A DNA stretch of 64,000 nucleotides from Duganella sp. CF517 (GTDB lineage Bacteria; Pseudomonadota; Gammaproteobacteria; Burkholderiales; Burkholderiaceae_D): NCBI RefSeq assembly GCF_900110275.1, contig NZ_FODC01000009.1, positions 1-64,000 of the forward strand, in the 5' to 3' direction. The notes below the pieces were generated by a model. The model worked only from the letters and a program-made list of their open reading frames with translations, did not search any database and had not been told where the DNA came from. Of this stretch, positions 50,031-59,277 are shown piece after piece; position 1 is the stretch's first letter; the number at the start of each line of letters is the position of its first letter. Position numbers and translations under genes: made by a program.

Positions 50031-50401
50031 GCGATAGTGTCAGACTGGATAAATGGCTGTGGGCGGCGCGCTTTTTCAAGACGCGCTCGCTGGCCACGGA
50101 CGCGGTGGACGCCGGCAAGGTCAAGGTCAACGGCGACAAGGTCAAGCCGGCGCGCACCGTGCGCATCGGCGACAAGCTGGACATCGACAACGGCTCCGAC
50201 CGCTGGGAGATCGATGTGATGAACCTGTCCGACGTGCGGCAGGCGGCGCCGATCGCCCGCAATCTGTATGAGGAAACCGACGAGAGCGTCGAGCGGCGCG
50301 CCAACGTGGCCGAGAACCGCAAGATGTTCCGCGAGCCGACGGCCGATTTCAAGGGCCGTCCCACCAAGCGCGACCGCCGTCAAATGGGGAAGCTTTCATA
50401 A
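50027..50401 (+). CDS. hslR: S4-domain RNA-binding protein, heat shock protein 15 (HslR)
   Basis: A 124-residue Hsp15 homologue. The S4 domain (RLDKWLWAARFFKTRSLATD, AVDAGKVKVNGDKVKPARTV) binds RNA; E. coli Hsp15 recognises stalled 50S subunits carrying nascent chains. The C-terminus is basic (FKGRPTKRDRRQMGKL). The start is the unusual TTG at 50027, overlapping the clsB stop (TTGA) and preceded at good spacing by TGGGGA (50014-50019); no in-frame ATG exists before the S4 domain. Confidence 0.9.
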   Translation: MSDSVRLDKWLWAARFFKTRSLATDAVDAGKVKVNGDKVKPARTVRIGDKLDIDNGSDRWEIDVMNLSDVRQAAPIARNLYEETDESVERRANVAENRKMFREPTADFKGRPTKRDRRQMGKLS

Positions 50402-50419
50402 CGGGCGTCGAACGCCCGT
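50401..50419 (+). terminator. Hairpin after hslR
   Basis: ACGGGCGT and ACGCCCGT pair around a 3-nt CGA loop right at the hslR stop codon. No T-tract follows, so its role in termination is uncertain. Confidence 0.4.
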
Positions 50420-50497
50420 GAGCGGCTTGCCGCATTCCCTCCCTCCATGCTGTATTGCCGCACCGCAGCAATAGACTCCCACCTCTAAATGTACTGT

Positions 50498-50539
50498 TTG
50501 ACTTTTATCCCCCGGTGGATAATAGTACGAGCGTTCGCA
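50498..50539 (+). promoter_or_regulatory. Promoter and possible TetR operator before the fatty-acid regulator
   Basis: TTGACT (50498-50503) with TAATAG (50520-50525) at 16 bp is a usable sigma-70 pair in the AT-rich 204-bp gap. TACGAGCGTTCGCA at 50526-50539, directly downstream, is a 10-of-14 palindrome, which suits autoregulation by the TetR protein. The operator assignment is inference. Confidence 0.4.
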
Positions 50540-50605
50540 ATTTTTTCACACGGAGTAAACGAAGTGGAGCAAAATGTTCTTTTCTCCATGTAACTACACC
50601 TTGGG

Positions 50606-51238
50606 ATGCAAGTTATTAATACCTCAACTAAATTTATGCGCAAGGGCGAGCTGACTCGCGCGGCCATCCTGGATGTGGCGCTGGACCTGGCCAGCCGGGA
50701 CGGCCTCGAAGGGCTGACCATTGGATTGCTCGCGGATAAGATGAACATGAGCAAATCCGGCGTGTTCGCGCACTTCGGATCGCGTGAAGATTTGCAGTTG
50801 GAAGTGCTGAAGCTGTATCACCACCGTTTTGAGCAGGAAGTGTTTTTCCCCAGCGTCAAGGAACCGCGCGGTTTGCAGCGTCTGCGTTCGATGTTCGCGC
50901 GCTGGGTCAAGCGTGTCAGCGTGGAGGTGGCCTCGGGCTGCATCTACATCAGCGGCGCGGTCGAGTACGACGACCGTCCGGGGCCGATCCGCGAGGAGTT
51001 GATGGCGATGGTCGGCGCCTGGCAGGGCGCGTTGCTGCGCTGCGTGAAGCAGGCCGTCGACTGCGGCGACCTGCAAGCGGACACCGATCCGCAGCAGCTG
51101 GTCTACGAGATGTACGGCCTGATCCTGGCCCTGCACCACGATGCGCGCTTCCTGCGCATTCCGGGCAGCCTGGAGCGCGCCGGCGTCGGCTTCGAGCGCT
51201 TGATCGAATCCTACCGCAATGCAGAAGTACCTCATTAA
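50606..51238 (+). CDS. TetR family regulator of beta-oxidation genes
   Basis: A 210-residue TetR-type regulator. The N-terminal helix-turn-helix (about residues 17-60) reads RAAILDVALDLASRDGLEGL then LADKMNMSKSGVFAHFGSRE. The C-terminal effector domain follows (FARWVKRVSVEVASGCIYIS, QQLVYEMYGLILALHHDARF). Its place 57 bp before four fatty-acid degradation genes suggests an acyl-CoA-responsive repressor. ATG 50606 gives the full length; ATG 50636 (MRKGEL) is an alternative. Confidence 0.9.
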   Translation: MQVINTSTKFMRKGELTRAAILDVALDLASRDGLEGLTIGLLADKMNMSKSGVFAHFGSREDLQLEVLKLYHHRFEQEVFFPSVKEPRGLQRLRSMFARWVKRVSVEVASGCIYISGAVEYDDRPGPIREELMAMVGAWQGALLRCVKQAVDCGDLQADTDPQQLVYEMYGLILALHHDARFLRIPGSLERAGVGFERLIESYRNAEVPH

Positions 51239-51295
51239 GCAAGTCATCAAGTCAACGCATTTAAACTAATTTAAGTAGTCATCAGGAGAAAAAAC

Positions 51296-53086
51296 ATGGG
51301 TCAATACGTCGCGCCAATCCGGGATATGCAATTCGTGCTGCACGAGCTGCTCAATGTGCAAGAAGAATTGAAGGCACTGCCGGACTACGCCGAAATCGAT
51401 GCCGACATCATCAACCAGGTGCTGGAAGAGGGTGGCAAGTTCACGTCGGAAGTGCTGTTCCCGCTGAACCATTCGGGCGACCGCGAAGGCTGCAAGCACG
51501 ACGCCGCGACCCACTCCGTGACGACGCCGAAAGGCTTCAAGGAAGCGTACAAGCAATACGTCGACGGCGGCTGGGCCGCGCTGGCGTGCGATCCTGAGTA
51601 CGGCGGCCAGGGCCTGCCGGTGCTGCTGAACAACTCGTTCTACGAAATGCTGAACTCGGCCAACCAGGCCTGGACCATGTACCCGGGCCTGTCGCACGGC
51701 GCCTACGAGTGCCTGAAGGAACACGGCACCGACGAGCAAAAGAAAACCTACCTGCCGAAGCTGGTCTCGGGCGAGTGGACCGGCACCATGTGCCTGACCG
51801 AGCCGCACTGCGGCACCGACCTGGGCATGCTGCGCTCGAAGGCGCTGCCGCAGGCCGACGGCTCGTGGCTGATCACCGGCAACAAGATCTTCATCTCGGC
51901 CGGCGAGCACGACATGGCTGAAAACATCCTGCACCTGGTGCTGGCCCGCGTGCCGGACGCGCCGGAAGGCTCGAAAGGCATCTCGCTGTTCCTGGTGCCG
52001 AAGTTCCTGCCGAAGGAAGACGGCTCGGTCGGCGAACGCAACCCGATCACCTGCGGCGCCATCGAAGAAAAAATGGGCATCCACGGCAACTCGACCTGCC
52101 AGATGAACCTGGACGGCGCCAAGGGCTGGATCATCGGCCAGCCGAACAAGGGGCTGAACGCCATGTTCGTGTTCATGAACGCGGCCCGCCTGGGCGTCGG
52201 CATGCAGTCGCTGGGCCTGACCGAAGTGGCTTACCAGAACGCGCTGATCTACGCCAAGGACCGCACGCAAATGCGTTCGCTGTCGGGCGTGAAGAATCCG
52301 GAACTGCCGGCCGACCGCATCATCGTGCACCCGGACGTGCGCCGCATGCTGTTGACCGGCAAGGCCTACGCCGAGGGCGCGCGCGCCTTCACTTCCTATG
52401 TGGCGCTGCAGATCGACCGCGAACTGCACCATCCGGACGAAGAAGTGCGCAAGGAAGCGGCCGACGAAGTCGCGCTGCTGACCCCGATCGTCAAGGCCTT
52501 CATCACCGACAACGCCTGGATCGCCACCTCGGAAGCGATGCAAGTGTTCGGCGGCCACGGCTACATCTCGGAATGGGGCATGGAGCAGTACGTGCGCGAC
52601 GCCCGCATCAACCTGATCTACGAAGGCACCAACACCATCCAGTCGCTCGACCTGCTGGGTCGTAAGATCCTGGGCGACAACGGCGCCAAGCTGCGCAAGT
52701 TCGGCGAGAAGATCAAGGCATTCGTCGAAGACAACGGCACCGACGAAGCGATGAGCGAATTCATCACTCCGCTGGGCGACCTGGGCGACAAGGTCACCAA
52801 GCTGACCATGGAAATCGGCATGAAAGCCTTCCAGAATCCGGACGAAGTGGGCGCCGCCTGCGTACCGTACCTGCGTGTTGTCGGCCATATGGTATACAGC
52901 TATTTCTTCGCGCAGATGGCGAAGATCGCGCTGGCCAAGGAAGACAGCGGCGACAATTTCTACAAGGCCAAGCTGGCGACCGCGCGCTTCTACTTCGCCC
53001 GCCTGCAGCCTGAAACCGCAACCCTGATCCGCCAGGCACGTTCGGGCTCCGCCAACCTGATGGCACTCGACGCCGACCTGTTCTAA
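51296..53086 (+). CDS. Acyl-CoA dehydrogenase (long, about 600-residue type)
   Basis: A 596-residue FAD enzyme for the first beta-oxidation step, making a trans-2-enoyl-CoA. The N-terminal region (MGQYVAPIRDMQFVLHELLN), middle domain (GTMCLTEPHCGTDLGMLRSK, ITGNKIFISAGEHDM) and C-terminal domain (MQVFGGHGYISEWGMEQYVR) are complete. The catalytic base is predicted to be Glu443 in LIYEGTNTIQSLDLLG. The extra C-terminal domain (EVGAACVPYLRVVGHMVYSY) marks the long proteobacterial subgroup. AGGAG at 51282-51286 is the ribosome binding site. fadB-like starts 16 bp later. Confidence 0.94.
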   Translation: MGQYVAPIRDMQFVLHELLNVQEELKALPDYAEIDADIINQVLEEGGKFTSEVLFPLNHSGDREGCKHDAATHSVTTPKGFKEAYKQYVDGGWAALACDPEYGGQGLPVLLNNSFYEMLNSANQAWTMYPGLSHGAYECLKEHGTDEQKKTYLPKLVSGEWTGTMCLTEPHCGTDLGMLRSKALPQADGSWLITGNKIFISAGEHDMAENILHLVLARVPDAPEGSKGISLFLVPKFLPKEDGSVGERNPITCGAIEEKMGIHGNSTCQMNLDGAKGWIIGQPNKGLNAMFVFMNAARLGVGMQSLGLTEVAYQNALIYAKDRTQMRSLSGVKNPELPADRIIVHPDVRRMLLTGKAYAEGARAFTSYVALQIDRELHHPDEEVRKEAADEVALLTPIVKAFITDNAWIATSEAMQVFGGHGYISEWGMEQYVRDARINLIYEGTNTIQSLDLLGRKILGDNGAKLRKFGEKIKAFVEDNGTDEAMSEFITPLGDLGDKVTKLTMEIGMKAFQNPDEVGAACVPYLRVVGHMVYSYFFAQMAKIALAKEDSGDNFYKAKLATARFYFARLQPETATLIRQARSGSANLMALDADLF

Positions 53087-53102
53087 GACTAGAGGAAACG
53101 AC

Positions 53103-55502
53103 ATGACCAATTTCATCGTTAAAAAAGTAGCCGTGCTGGGCGCCGGCGTGATGGGCGCGCAAATCGCCGCCCACTGCGTCAACGCCAAAGTGCCCGTCGT
53201 GCTGTTCGACCTGCCGGCCAAGGAAGGCCCGAAGAACGGTATCGTTCTGAAAGCCATCGAGAACCTGAAGAAACTGTCGCCTGCGCCGCTGGGCAACAAG
53301 GACCACGCCGCGCTGATCGAAGTGGCCAACTACGAGGACGACCTGGCCAAGCTGGCCGAGTGCGACCTGATCATCGAAGCCATCGCCGAGCGCATGGACT
53401 GGAAGCACGACCTGTACAAGAAGGTCGCTCCGCACATCGGCGCCAACGCCATCTTCGCCTCGAACACCTCGGGCCTGTCGATCACCAAGCTGTCCGAAGG
53501 CTTCGACGCCGACCTGAAATCGCGCTACTGCGGCGTGCACTTCTTCAACCCGCCGCGCTACATGCACCTGGTCGAAATCATCCCGACCGAGTTCACCAAG
53601 CCGGAAATCGCCGACCAGCTGGAAGGTTTCCTCACCACCACCCTGGGCAAGGGCGTGGTTCGTGCGAAAGATACGCCTAACTTCATCGCCAACCGCGTCG
53701 GCGTGTTCGGCATCCTCGCGATCGTGCACGAAGCCGAGAAGTTCGGCCTGAGCGTGGACGTGGTCGACGACCTGACCGGCGCCAAGCTGGGCCGCGCCAA
53801 GTCGGGCACCTTCCGCACCGCCGACGTGGTGGGCCTGGACACGATGGGCCATGTGATCAAAACGATGCAGGACAACCTGCCGAACGACCCCTTCGCCGCC
53901 GTCTACAAGACGCCGGAAGTATTGGCGAAACTGGTTGAAAAAGGCGCCCTGGGCCAAAAGTCCGGCGCCGGTTTCTATAAAAAAGTCGGCAAGGACATCC
54001 AGCGCCTCGACTTCGCCACCGGTGAGTACGTCGCCGGCGGCGGCAAGGCCGCCGACATCATCGCCCGCATCCTGAAGGAAAAAGATCCGGTCAAGAAAAT
54101 GAAAGCGCTGCGCGAATCGACCAATCCACAGGGCCAGTTCCTGTGGGCGATCTTCCGCGACGCCTTCCACTACATCGCCGTGCACCTCGACACCGTCGCC
54201 GACAACGCGCGCGACATCGACTTCGCCATGCGCTGGGGCTTCGGCTGGACCGCCGGCCCGTTCGAGACGTGGCAGGCGGCCGGCTGGACGCAGGTCGCCC
54301 AGTGGGTCAAGGAAGACATCGACGCCGGCAACGCGCTGTGCAACGCGCCGCTGCCGGCCTGGGTGTTCGAAGGCCCGGTCGCTGAAAAAGGCGGCGTGCA
54401 CACGCCGGAAGGTTCGTACTCGGCCGTGTCGAAATCGTTCGTGCCGCGCTCGACGCTGTCGGTCTACGACCGCCAGGTGTTCCGCGCGCCGGTGTTCGGC
54501 AGCGGCGAGGCCGACGGCAAGAAAGCCGGCACCACCGTGCATGAAGACGACGACGTGCGCCTGTGGCACACCGGCGACGACGTGCTGATCATCTCGCTCA
54601 AGACCAAGATGCATGTGATCAGCCCTGGCGTCATCGCCGGCTACCGCAAGGCATTGGCCGAAGCCGAGAAGAACTTCAAGGGCCTGGTCATCTGGAATAG
54701 CGACGCGGCCGAAGGCGGCGCCTTCTCGGCCGGCGCCGACCTGCAATCGGCATTGCCTGCGTTCATGCAAGGCGGCGCCAAGGCGGTCGACCCGATCATC
54801 AAGGAACTGCAAGACACCTTCATGGCGATGAAATACTCGAACGTGCCGGTGGTGGCTGCGGTGGCCGGGCTGGCGCTGGGCGGCGGCTGCGAAATGGCGC
54901 TGCACGCGTCCAAGCGCGTGGCCTCGATCGAGTCGTACATCGGCCTGGTCGAAGTGGGCGTCGGCTTGATCCCGGCCGGCGGCGGCCTGAAGGAAGCGGC
55001 ACTGCGCGCCTTCAAGGAAGCCAAAGGCAACGACATCCTGCAATTCCTGAAAACCGGTTTCACCAACGCGGCCACGGCCAACGTGTCGAAGTCGGCGCTC
55101 GAAGCGCAGGCGATGGGCTACCTGAAGGAGGACGACGTGATCGTCTTCAATCCTTACGAGCTGCTGCACGTGGCCAAGGTTGAAGCGCGCGCCATGTTCG
55201 ACAAGGGTTATCGTCCGCCGCTGAAGACGCCGATCCAGGTCACCGGCCGCTACGGCTGGGGGACCATCAAGGCGCAACTGGTCAACATGCGCGACGGCGG
55301 CTTCATCTCCGCGCACGACTTCAAGCTGGGCGACATGATCGCCGAGATCGTCTCGGGCGGCGACATCGACCAGGGTTCGTTCGTCAGCGAGCAGTGGATT
55401 CTGGACATGGAGCGTAAAGCCTTCCTGGAACTGCTGAACCATCCGAAGACGCAAGAGCGGATCATGGGCATGATGCAAACCGGTAAGCCGGTCCGCAACT
55501 AA
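53103..55502 (+). CDS. 3-hydroxyacyl-CoA dehydrogenase / enoyl-CoA hydratase fusion
   Basis: A 799-residue bifunctional beta-oxidation enzyme. The N-terminal 3-hydroxyacyl-CoA dehydrogenase has the NAD loop VAVLGAGVMGAQIAAHC (residues 9-25), ASNTSGLSITKLSEG, and HFFNPPRYMHLVEIIPT with its catalytic histidine; helical domains follow. The C-terminal crotonase domain (about 510-700) contains GGAFSAGADLQSALP and VAGLALGGGCEMALHASKRV. The order dehydrogenase-then-hydratase is the reverse of E. coli FadB and matches the FadN-type enzymes. It stands between the acyl-CoA dehydrogenase and thiolase genes in one operon. Confidence 0.94.
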   Translation: MTNFIVKKVAVLGAGVMGAQIAAHCVNAKVPVVLFDLPAKEGPKNGIVLKAIENLKKLSPAPLGNKDHAALIEVANYEDDLAKLAECDLIIEAIAERMDWKHDLYKKVAPHIGANAIFASNTSGLSITKLSEGFDADLKSRYCGVHFFNPPRYMHLVEIIPTEFTKPEIADQLEGFLTTTLGKGVVRAKDTPNFIANRVGVFGILAIVHEAEKFGLSVDVVDDLTGAKLGRAKSGTFRTADVVGLDTMGHVIKTMQDNLPNDPFAAVYKTPEVLAKLVEKGALGQKSGAGFYKKVGKDIQRLDFATGEYVAGGGKAADIIARILKEKDPVKKMKALRESTNPQGQFLWAIFRDAFHYIAVHLDTVADNARDIDFAMRWGFGWTAGPFETWQAAGWTQVAQWVKEDIDAGNALCNAPLPAWVFEGPVAEKGGVHTPEGSYSAVSKSFVPRSTLSVYDRQVFRAPVFGSGEADGKKAGTTVHEDDDVRLWHTGDDVLIISLKTKMHVISPGVIAGYRKALAEAEKNFKGLVIWNSDAAEGGAFSAGADLQSALPAFMQGGAKAVDPIIKELQDTFMAMKYSNVPVVAAVAGLALGGGCEMALHASKRVASIESYIGLVEVGVGLIPAGGGLKEAALRAFKEAKGNDILQFLKTGFTNAATANVSKSALEAQAMGYLKEDDVIVFNPYELLHVAKVEARAMFDKGYRPPLKTPIQVTGRYGWGTIKAQLVNMRDGGFISAHDFKLGDMIAEIVSGGDIDQGSFVSEQWILDMERKAFLELLNHPKTQERIMGMMQTGKPVRN

Positions 55503-55534
55503 GCCGCCGACCGACACTGAACAGGAAGAACATA

Positions 55535-56731
55535 ATGAGCAAACAAATTCAAGACGCATACATCGTCTCCGCCACCCGCACCCCGATCGGCAAGGCGCCG
55601 CGCGGCATGTTCAACAAGACCCGCCCGGACGACCTGCTGGTGCGCGTGCTGCAATCGGCGCTGGCGCAGGCGCCCGGCCTGGACCCGGCCCTGATCACCG
55701 ACGCCATCATCGGCTGCTCGTTCCCGGAAGCGGAGCAGGGCTTCAACATCGCCCGTCAATCGGTGCTGCTGGCCGGCCTGCCGAAGACCGTCGGCGGCGT
55801 CACCATCAACCGCTACTGCGCCTCGGGCATCACGGCGCTGGCCATGGCCGCCGACCGCATCCGCGTCGGTGAAGCCGACGCCATGATCGCCGGCGGCGTC
55901 GAATCGATGTCGATGGTGCCGATGATGGGCCACCATCCATCGATGAACCTGAACATGTTCACCGACGAAAACGTCGGCATGGCCTACGGCATGGGTCTGA
56001 CCGCCGAGAAAGTGGCGACGCAGTGGAAAGTGTCGCGCGAAGCGCAGGACGCGTTCGCCGTCGAATCGCACCGCCGCGCCATCGCCGCGCAGCAGGCCGG
56101 TTTCTTCAAGGACGAGACCACGCCGGTCGAGATCATCACCCGCACGCCGGACCTGGCGACCGGCGAGATCAAGATCAAGACCCGCACCGTCGACACCGAC
56201 GAAGGCGCGCGCGCCGACTCGACGATGGAATCGCTGGCCAAGCTGAAGCCGGTCTTCGCCGCCAAGGGTTCGGTCACCGCAGCGAACAGCTCGCAGATGT
56301 CCGACGGCGCCGGCGCGCTGCTGGTCGTGTCGGAGAAATTTCTGCGCGAGCACAACCTGACGCCGCTGGCCAAGTTCTCGTCGTTCGCCGTCAAGGGCGT
56401 GCCGCCGGAAATCATGGGCATCGGTCCGAAGTTCGCGATTCCCGACGCCTGCAAGGCCGCCGGCATCACCCAGGACCAGCTGGACTGGATCGAGCTGAAC
56501 GAAGCGTTCGCCGCGCAGGCGCTGGCCGTCATCGGCGACCTGGGCCTCGATCCGGCCAAGGTCAACCCGATGGGCGGCGCGATCGCCCTGGGCCACCCGC
56601 TGGGCGCGACCGGCGCCATCCGCGCCGCGACCGTCGTGCACGCGCTGCGCCGTAACAACCTCAAGTACGGCATGGTGACGATGTGCGTCGGCGCCGGCAT
56701 GGGCGCGGCCGGTATCATCGAACGTGTATAA
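55535..56731 (+). CDS. Acetyl-CoA C-acyltransferase (3-ketoacyl-CoA thiolase)
   Basis: A 398-residue thiolase for the last beta-oxidation step, cleaving 3-ketoacyl-CoA with CoA. The acylated cysteine is Cys95 in INRYCASGITALAMA. The C-terminal active-site elements are NEAFAAQALAVIGDLG, GGAIALGHPLGATGAIRAAT and the second cysteine CVGAGMGAAGI. It follows the fusion enzyme by 32 bp and precedes a separate enoyl-CoA hydratase. Among thiolases it looks degradative (FadA/FadI type) rather than biosynthetic, by context. Confidence 0.95.
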   Translation: MSKQIQDAYIVSATRTPIGKAPRGMFNKTRPDDLLVRVLQSALAQAPGLDPALITDAIIGCSFPEAEQGFNIARQSVLLAGLPKTVGGVTINRYCASGITALAMAADRIRVGEADAMIAGGVESMSMVPMMGHHPSMNLNMFTDENVGMAYGMGLTAEKVATQWKVSREAQDAFAVESHRRAIAAQQAGFFKDETTPVEIITRTPDLATGEIKIKTRTVDTDEGARADSTMESLAKLKPVFAAKGSVTAANSSQMSDGAGALLVVSEKFLREHNLTPLAKFSSFAVKGVPPEIMGIGPKFAIPDACKAAGITQDQLDWIELNEAFAAQALAVIGDLGLDPAKVNPMGGAIALGHPLGATGAIRAATVVHALRRNNLKYGMVTMCVGAGMGAAGIIERV

Positions 56732-56759
56732 ATCGCGCGCATAAGCACGTAATCAAAAG

Positions 56760-56788
56760 AGGGCGCTGCGGGTCAACCACGGCGCCCT
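56760..56788 (+). terminator. Intercistronic hairpin between thiolase and enoyl-CoA hydratase
   Basis: AGGGCGC (56760-56766) and GCGCCCT (56782-56788) pair around a 15-nt loop. Only TTGTC follows, so it may be a weak terminator or an mRNA processing or stability element tuning the last gene of the operon. Confidence 0.5.
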
Positions 56789-56805
56789 TGTCATATGGAG
56801 ATAGC

Positions 56806-57579
56806 ATGGATATTTTGAGCAGCAAGGAAAACGGCGTATTGACGCTGGAATTCAACCGTCCGGAACGCAAGAACGCGATTACCGCCGCGATGTACCAGAC
56901 AATGGCCGATGCGATCAACGAAGCGGAGCAAGACACCGCCGTGCGCGCCATCCTGATCGTCGGCAAGCCGGAGATCTTTACCGCCGGCAACGATCTGGAA
57001 GACTTCATGAAAACCGCGCCATCGACCGGCGCCATCGAAGACCGTTCGGTGTACAAGTTCATGATGGCGTTGACCGGCGCGACCAAGCCGGTGGTGGCCG
57101 CCGTGGCCGGCGCCGCCGTCGGCATCGGCACCACGTTGCTGATGCACTGCGACCTGGTGTACGCCGCCGACACCGCCAAGTTCTCGATGCCGTTCTCGCA
57201 GCTGGGCCTGTGCCCGGAGTTCGCCTCCAGCGTGCTGCTGACGCAAATCGCCGGCTACCCGCGCGCGGCCGAAAAGCTGATGCTGGGCGAAGCGTTCCTC
57301 GCCCAAGAGGCGTTGGAAATGGGGCTGGTCTCGCGCGTGCTGCCGGCCGCCGAGTTGCTGGCGTTCGCGCAAGGCCAGGCGGCCAAGCTGGTGGCCTTGC
57401 CGGCCAGCTCGATCCGCGCCACCAAGCAGCTGATGAAAGCCAGCCGCAATGCCCTGGTCAGCGAAACCATCACCGCCGAGAACAAGCTGTTCAGCGCGAT
57501 GCTGACGGCGCCGGAAGCCAAGGAGGCGTTCACGGCGTTCTTCCAGAAGCGCAAGCCGGATTTCAGCCAGTTCGCCTGA
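56806..57579 (+). CDS. Enoyl-CoA hydratase/isomerase
   Basis: A 257-residue crotonase-family enzyme. Oxyanion-hole segments are EIFTAGNDLEDFMKTA and VAAVAGAAVGIGTTLLMHCD; the active-site region FSMPFSQLGLCPEFASSVLL has Pro-Glu at the usual acid position. It resembles 2-(1,2-epoxy-1,2-dihydrophenyl)acetyl-CoA isomerase or delta3-delta2-enoyl-CoA isomerase-type members, so it may process unsaturated chains rather than repeat the hydratase activity of the fusion protein. GGAG at 56797-56800 sets the start at 56806. Confidence 0.92.
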   Translation: MDILSSKENGVLTLEFNRPERKNAITAAMYQTMADAINEAEQDTAVRAILIVGKPEIFTAGNDLEDFMKTAPSTGAIEDRSVYKFMMALTGATKPVVAAVAGAAVGIGTTLLMHCDLVYAADTAKFSMPFSQLGLCPEFASSVLLTQIAGYPRAAEKLMLGEAFLAQEALEMGLVSRVLPAAELLAFAQGQAAKLVALPASSIRATKQLMKASRNALVSETITAENKLFSAMLTAPEAKEAFTAFFQKRKPDFSQFA

Positions 57580-57669
57580 TTCCGCACCCAGGGCCGTTCT
57601 GTTGACGATTTCATCGTCGTGTCATATTAGAAAACTAAGCTTGTCCGCTCTTAAATGATCGGAGCAAGC

Positions 57670-59277
57670 ATGACTTCATCGATTTCGCGTCGCAGTTTCC
57701 TGGCCCAGGGTGGGGCATTGGTCGGCAGTTCGGCATTGGGCGGCCCGCTGCTGCTTGGCGGCTGCGGCGGCAGCGGCACCGCCATCGCCATCGGTGTCAG
57801 CGAGAACGAGCGGCCCAAGATGCCGTCGGGGATACAGTTCGGCGACATTACGGACAACCGGGCGATCATCTGGAGCCGGAGCGACCGCAACGCGCAGATG
57901 ATCGTCGAATACGACACCAACGACCGTTTCAGCAACGCCAGCCGCATCGTCGGCCCAACTGCCAGCGACGCCACCGATTTCACCACCCGCGTCGACATGA
58001 GCGGCTTGCCCGCCGGACAAACGGTCTTCGTGCGCGTGCGCTATGTGGATCCCAACAATTCGAAAATCGAAAGCGAAACCGTCACCGGCCAATTCAGGAC
58101 CACGCCGGCCGCCGATGGCACACGGGCGGTGCGCTTTCACTGGAGCGGCGATCAGTGCGGCCAGGGCTGGGGCATCAACACCGAATTCGGCGGCATGAAA
58201 ATCTATGAAGCGATGCGGCTGCGCGACCCGGACTTCTTCGTCCATAACGGCGACACGATTTATGCCGACGGCCCGATCCTGGCCCAGGTGACGGCCGAAA
58301 ACGGCAAGGTCTGGCGCAACCTGGTCACGGAAGAAGTCAGCAAGGTCGCGGAAACGCTGAAGGAGTACCGTGGCCGCCATGCCTACAATATGATGGACGC
58401 GAACTTCCGCAAGTTCGCCGCCCAGGTGCCGCAGGTCTGGCAGTGGGACGATCACGAAGTGACGAACAACTACAGCGCCTCCAAGGATTTGTCGGCCGAT
58501 GCGCGCTATACCGAAAAAAGCATCGCGACCCTCACCGCGCGCGGCCGCCGCGCCTTCCTCGAATATGCGCCCATGCGCTATTACAAGCAAAGCGAACCGC
58601 AGCGCATTTACCGCACCATCTCGCACGGCCCGCTGCTGGACGTGTTCGTCGTGGACATGCGCAGCTACCGTGGTCCGAACAGCACCAACCTGCAAACCGC
58701 CGAGGACGCCAGTTCGGCATTCATGGGGCGCGAGCAGGTGGAATGGCTGATCGCCGGCCTGAAAGCGTCGACCGCGACATGGAAAGTCATCTCCGCCGAC
58801 ATGCCCATCGGCCTGAACGTCGGCGACGGCAAGAACGCCCAGGGCGACGCGTTGTGGGAAGCGCTCGCCAACGGCAACGACGGCCTGCCACTGGGCCGCG
58901 AACTGGAAATGGCCCGCCTGCTCAGCAGTATCAAGGCGGTCCGCAACGTGGTCTGGATCACCACCGACGTCCACTATTGCGCCGCCCACTATTACGATCC
59001 CGCCCAGGCCAAGTTCACCAACTTTTCCCCATTCTGGGAATTCGTCGCCGGACCGATGAACGCCGGCACCTTCGGCCCGGGCGTGCTCGACAAAACCTTC
59101 GGCCCCACTGCGGTATTCTCGAAAAGCCCGCTGATCCAGAATTCCTCGCCGTTTGCCGGCTACCAGTTCTTTGGTGAAGTCAATATCGACCCGCAGACCA
59201 AGGCGATGAAGGTCGAACTGTTCAACCTCGACGGCGTTTCGCAGTTCGCACAGACGCTGCCGGCGGCGGGTGCGTAG
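57670..59277 (+). CDS. PhoD-type alkaline phosphatase/phosphodiesterase
   Basis: A 535-residue calcium/iron-dependent PhoD-family phosphatase, exported folded by the Tat system: the twin-arginine motif SRRSFLAQGG is followed by a hydrophobic stretch. It also has a lipobox-like LLLGGCGG, so it may be membrane-anchored. An N-terminal PhoD_N fibronectin-like domain (GIQFGDITDNRAIIWSRSD) precedes the metallophosphatase domain (FFVHNGDTIYADGP, VWQWDDHEVTNNY, VWITTDVHYCAAHYY). GGAG at 57661-57664 favours ATG 57670 over 57655. No Pho box was identified. Confidence 0.92.
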   Translation: MTSSISRRSFLAQGGALVGSSALGGPLLLGGCGGSGTAIAIGVSENERPKMPSGIQFGDITDNRAIIWSRSDRNAQMIVEYDTNDRFSNASRIVGPTASDATDFTTRVDMSGLPAGQTVFVRVRYVDPNNSKIESETVTGQFRTTPAADGTRAVRFHWSGDQCGQGWGINTEFGGMKIYEAMRLRDPDFFVHNGDTIYADGPILAQVTAENGKVWRNLVTEEVSKVAETLKEYRGRHAYNMMDANFRKFAAQVPQVWQWDDHEVTNNYSASKDLSADARYTEKSIATLTARGRRAFLEYAPMRYYKQSEPQRIYRTISHGPLLDVFVVDMRSYRGPNSTNLQTAEDASSAFMGREQVEWLIAGLKASTATWKVISADMPIGLNVGDGKNAQGDALWEALANGNDGLPLGRELEMARLLSSIKAVRNVVWITTDVHYCAAHYYDPAQAKFTNFSPFWEFVAGPMNAGTFGPGVLDKTFGPTAVFSKSPLIQNSSPFAGYQFFGEVNIDPQTKAMKVELFNLDGVSQFAQTLPAAGA

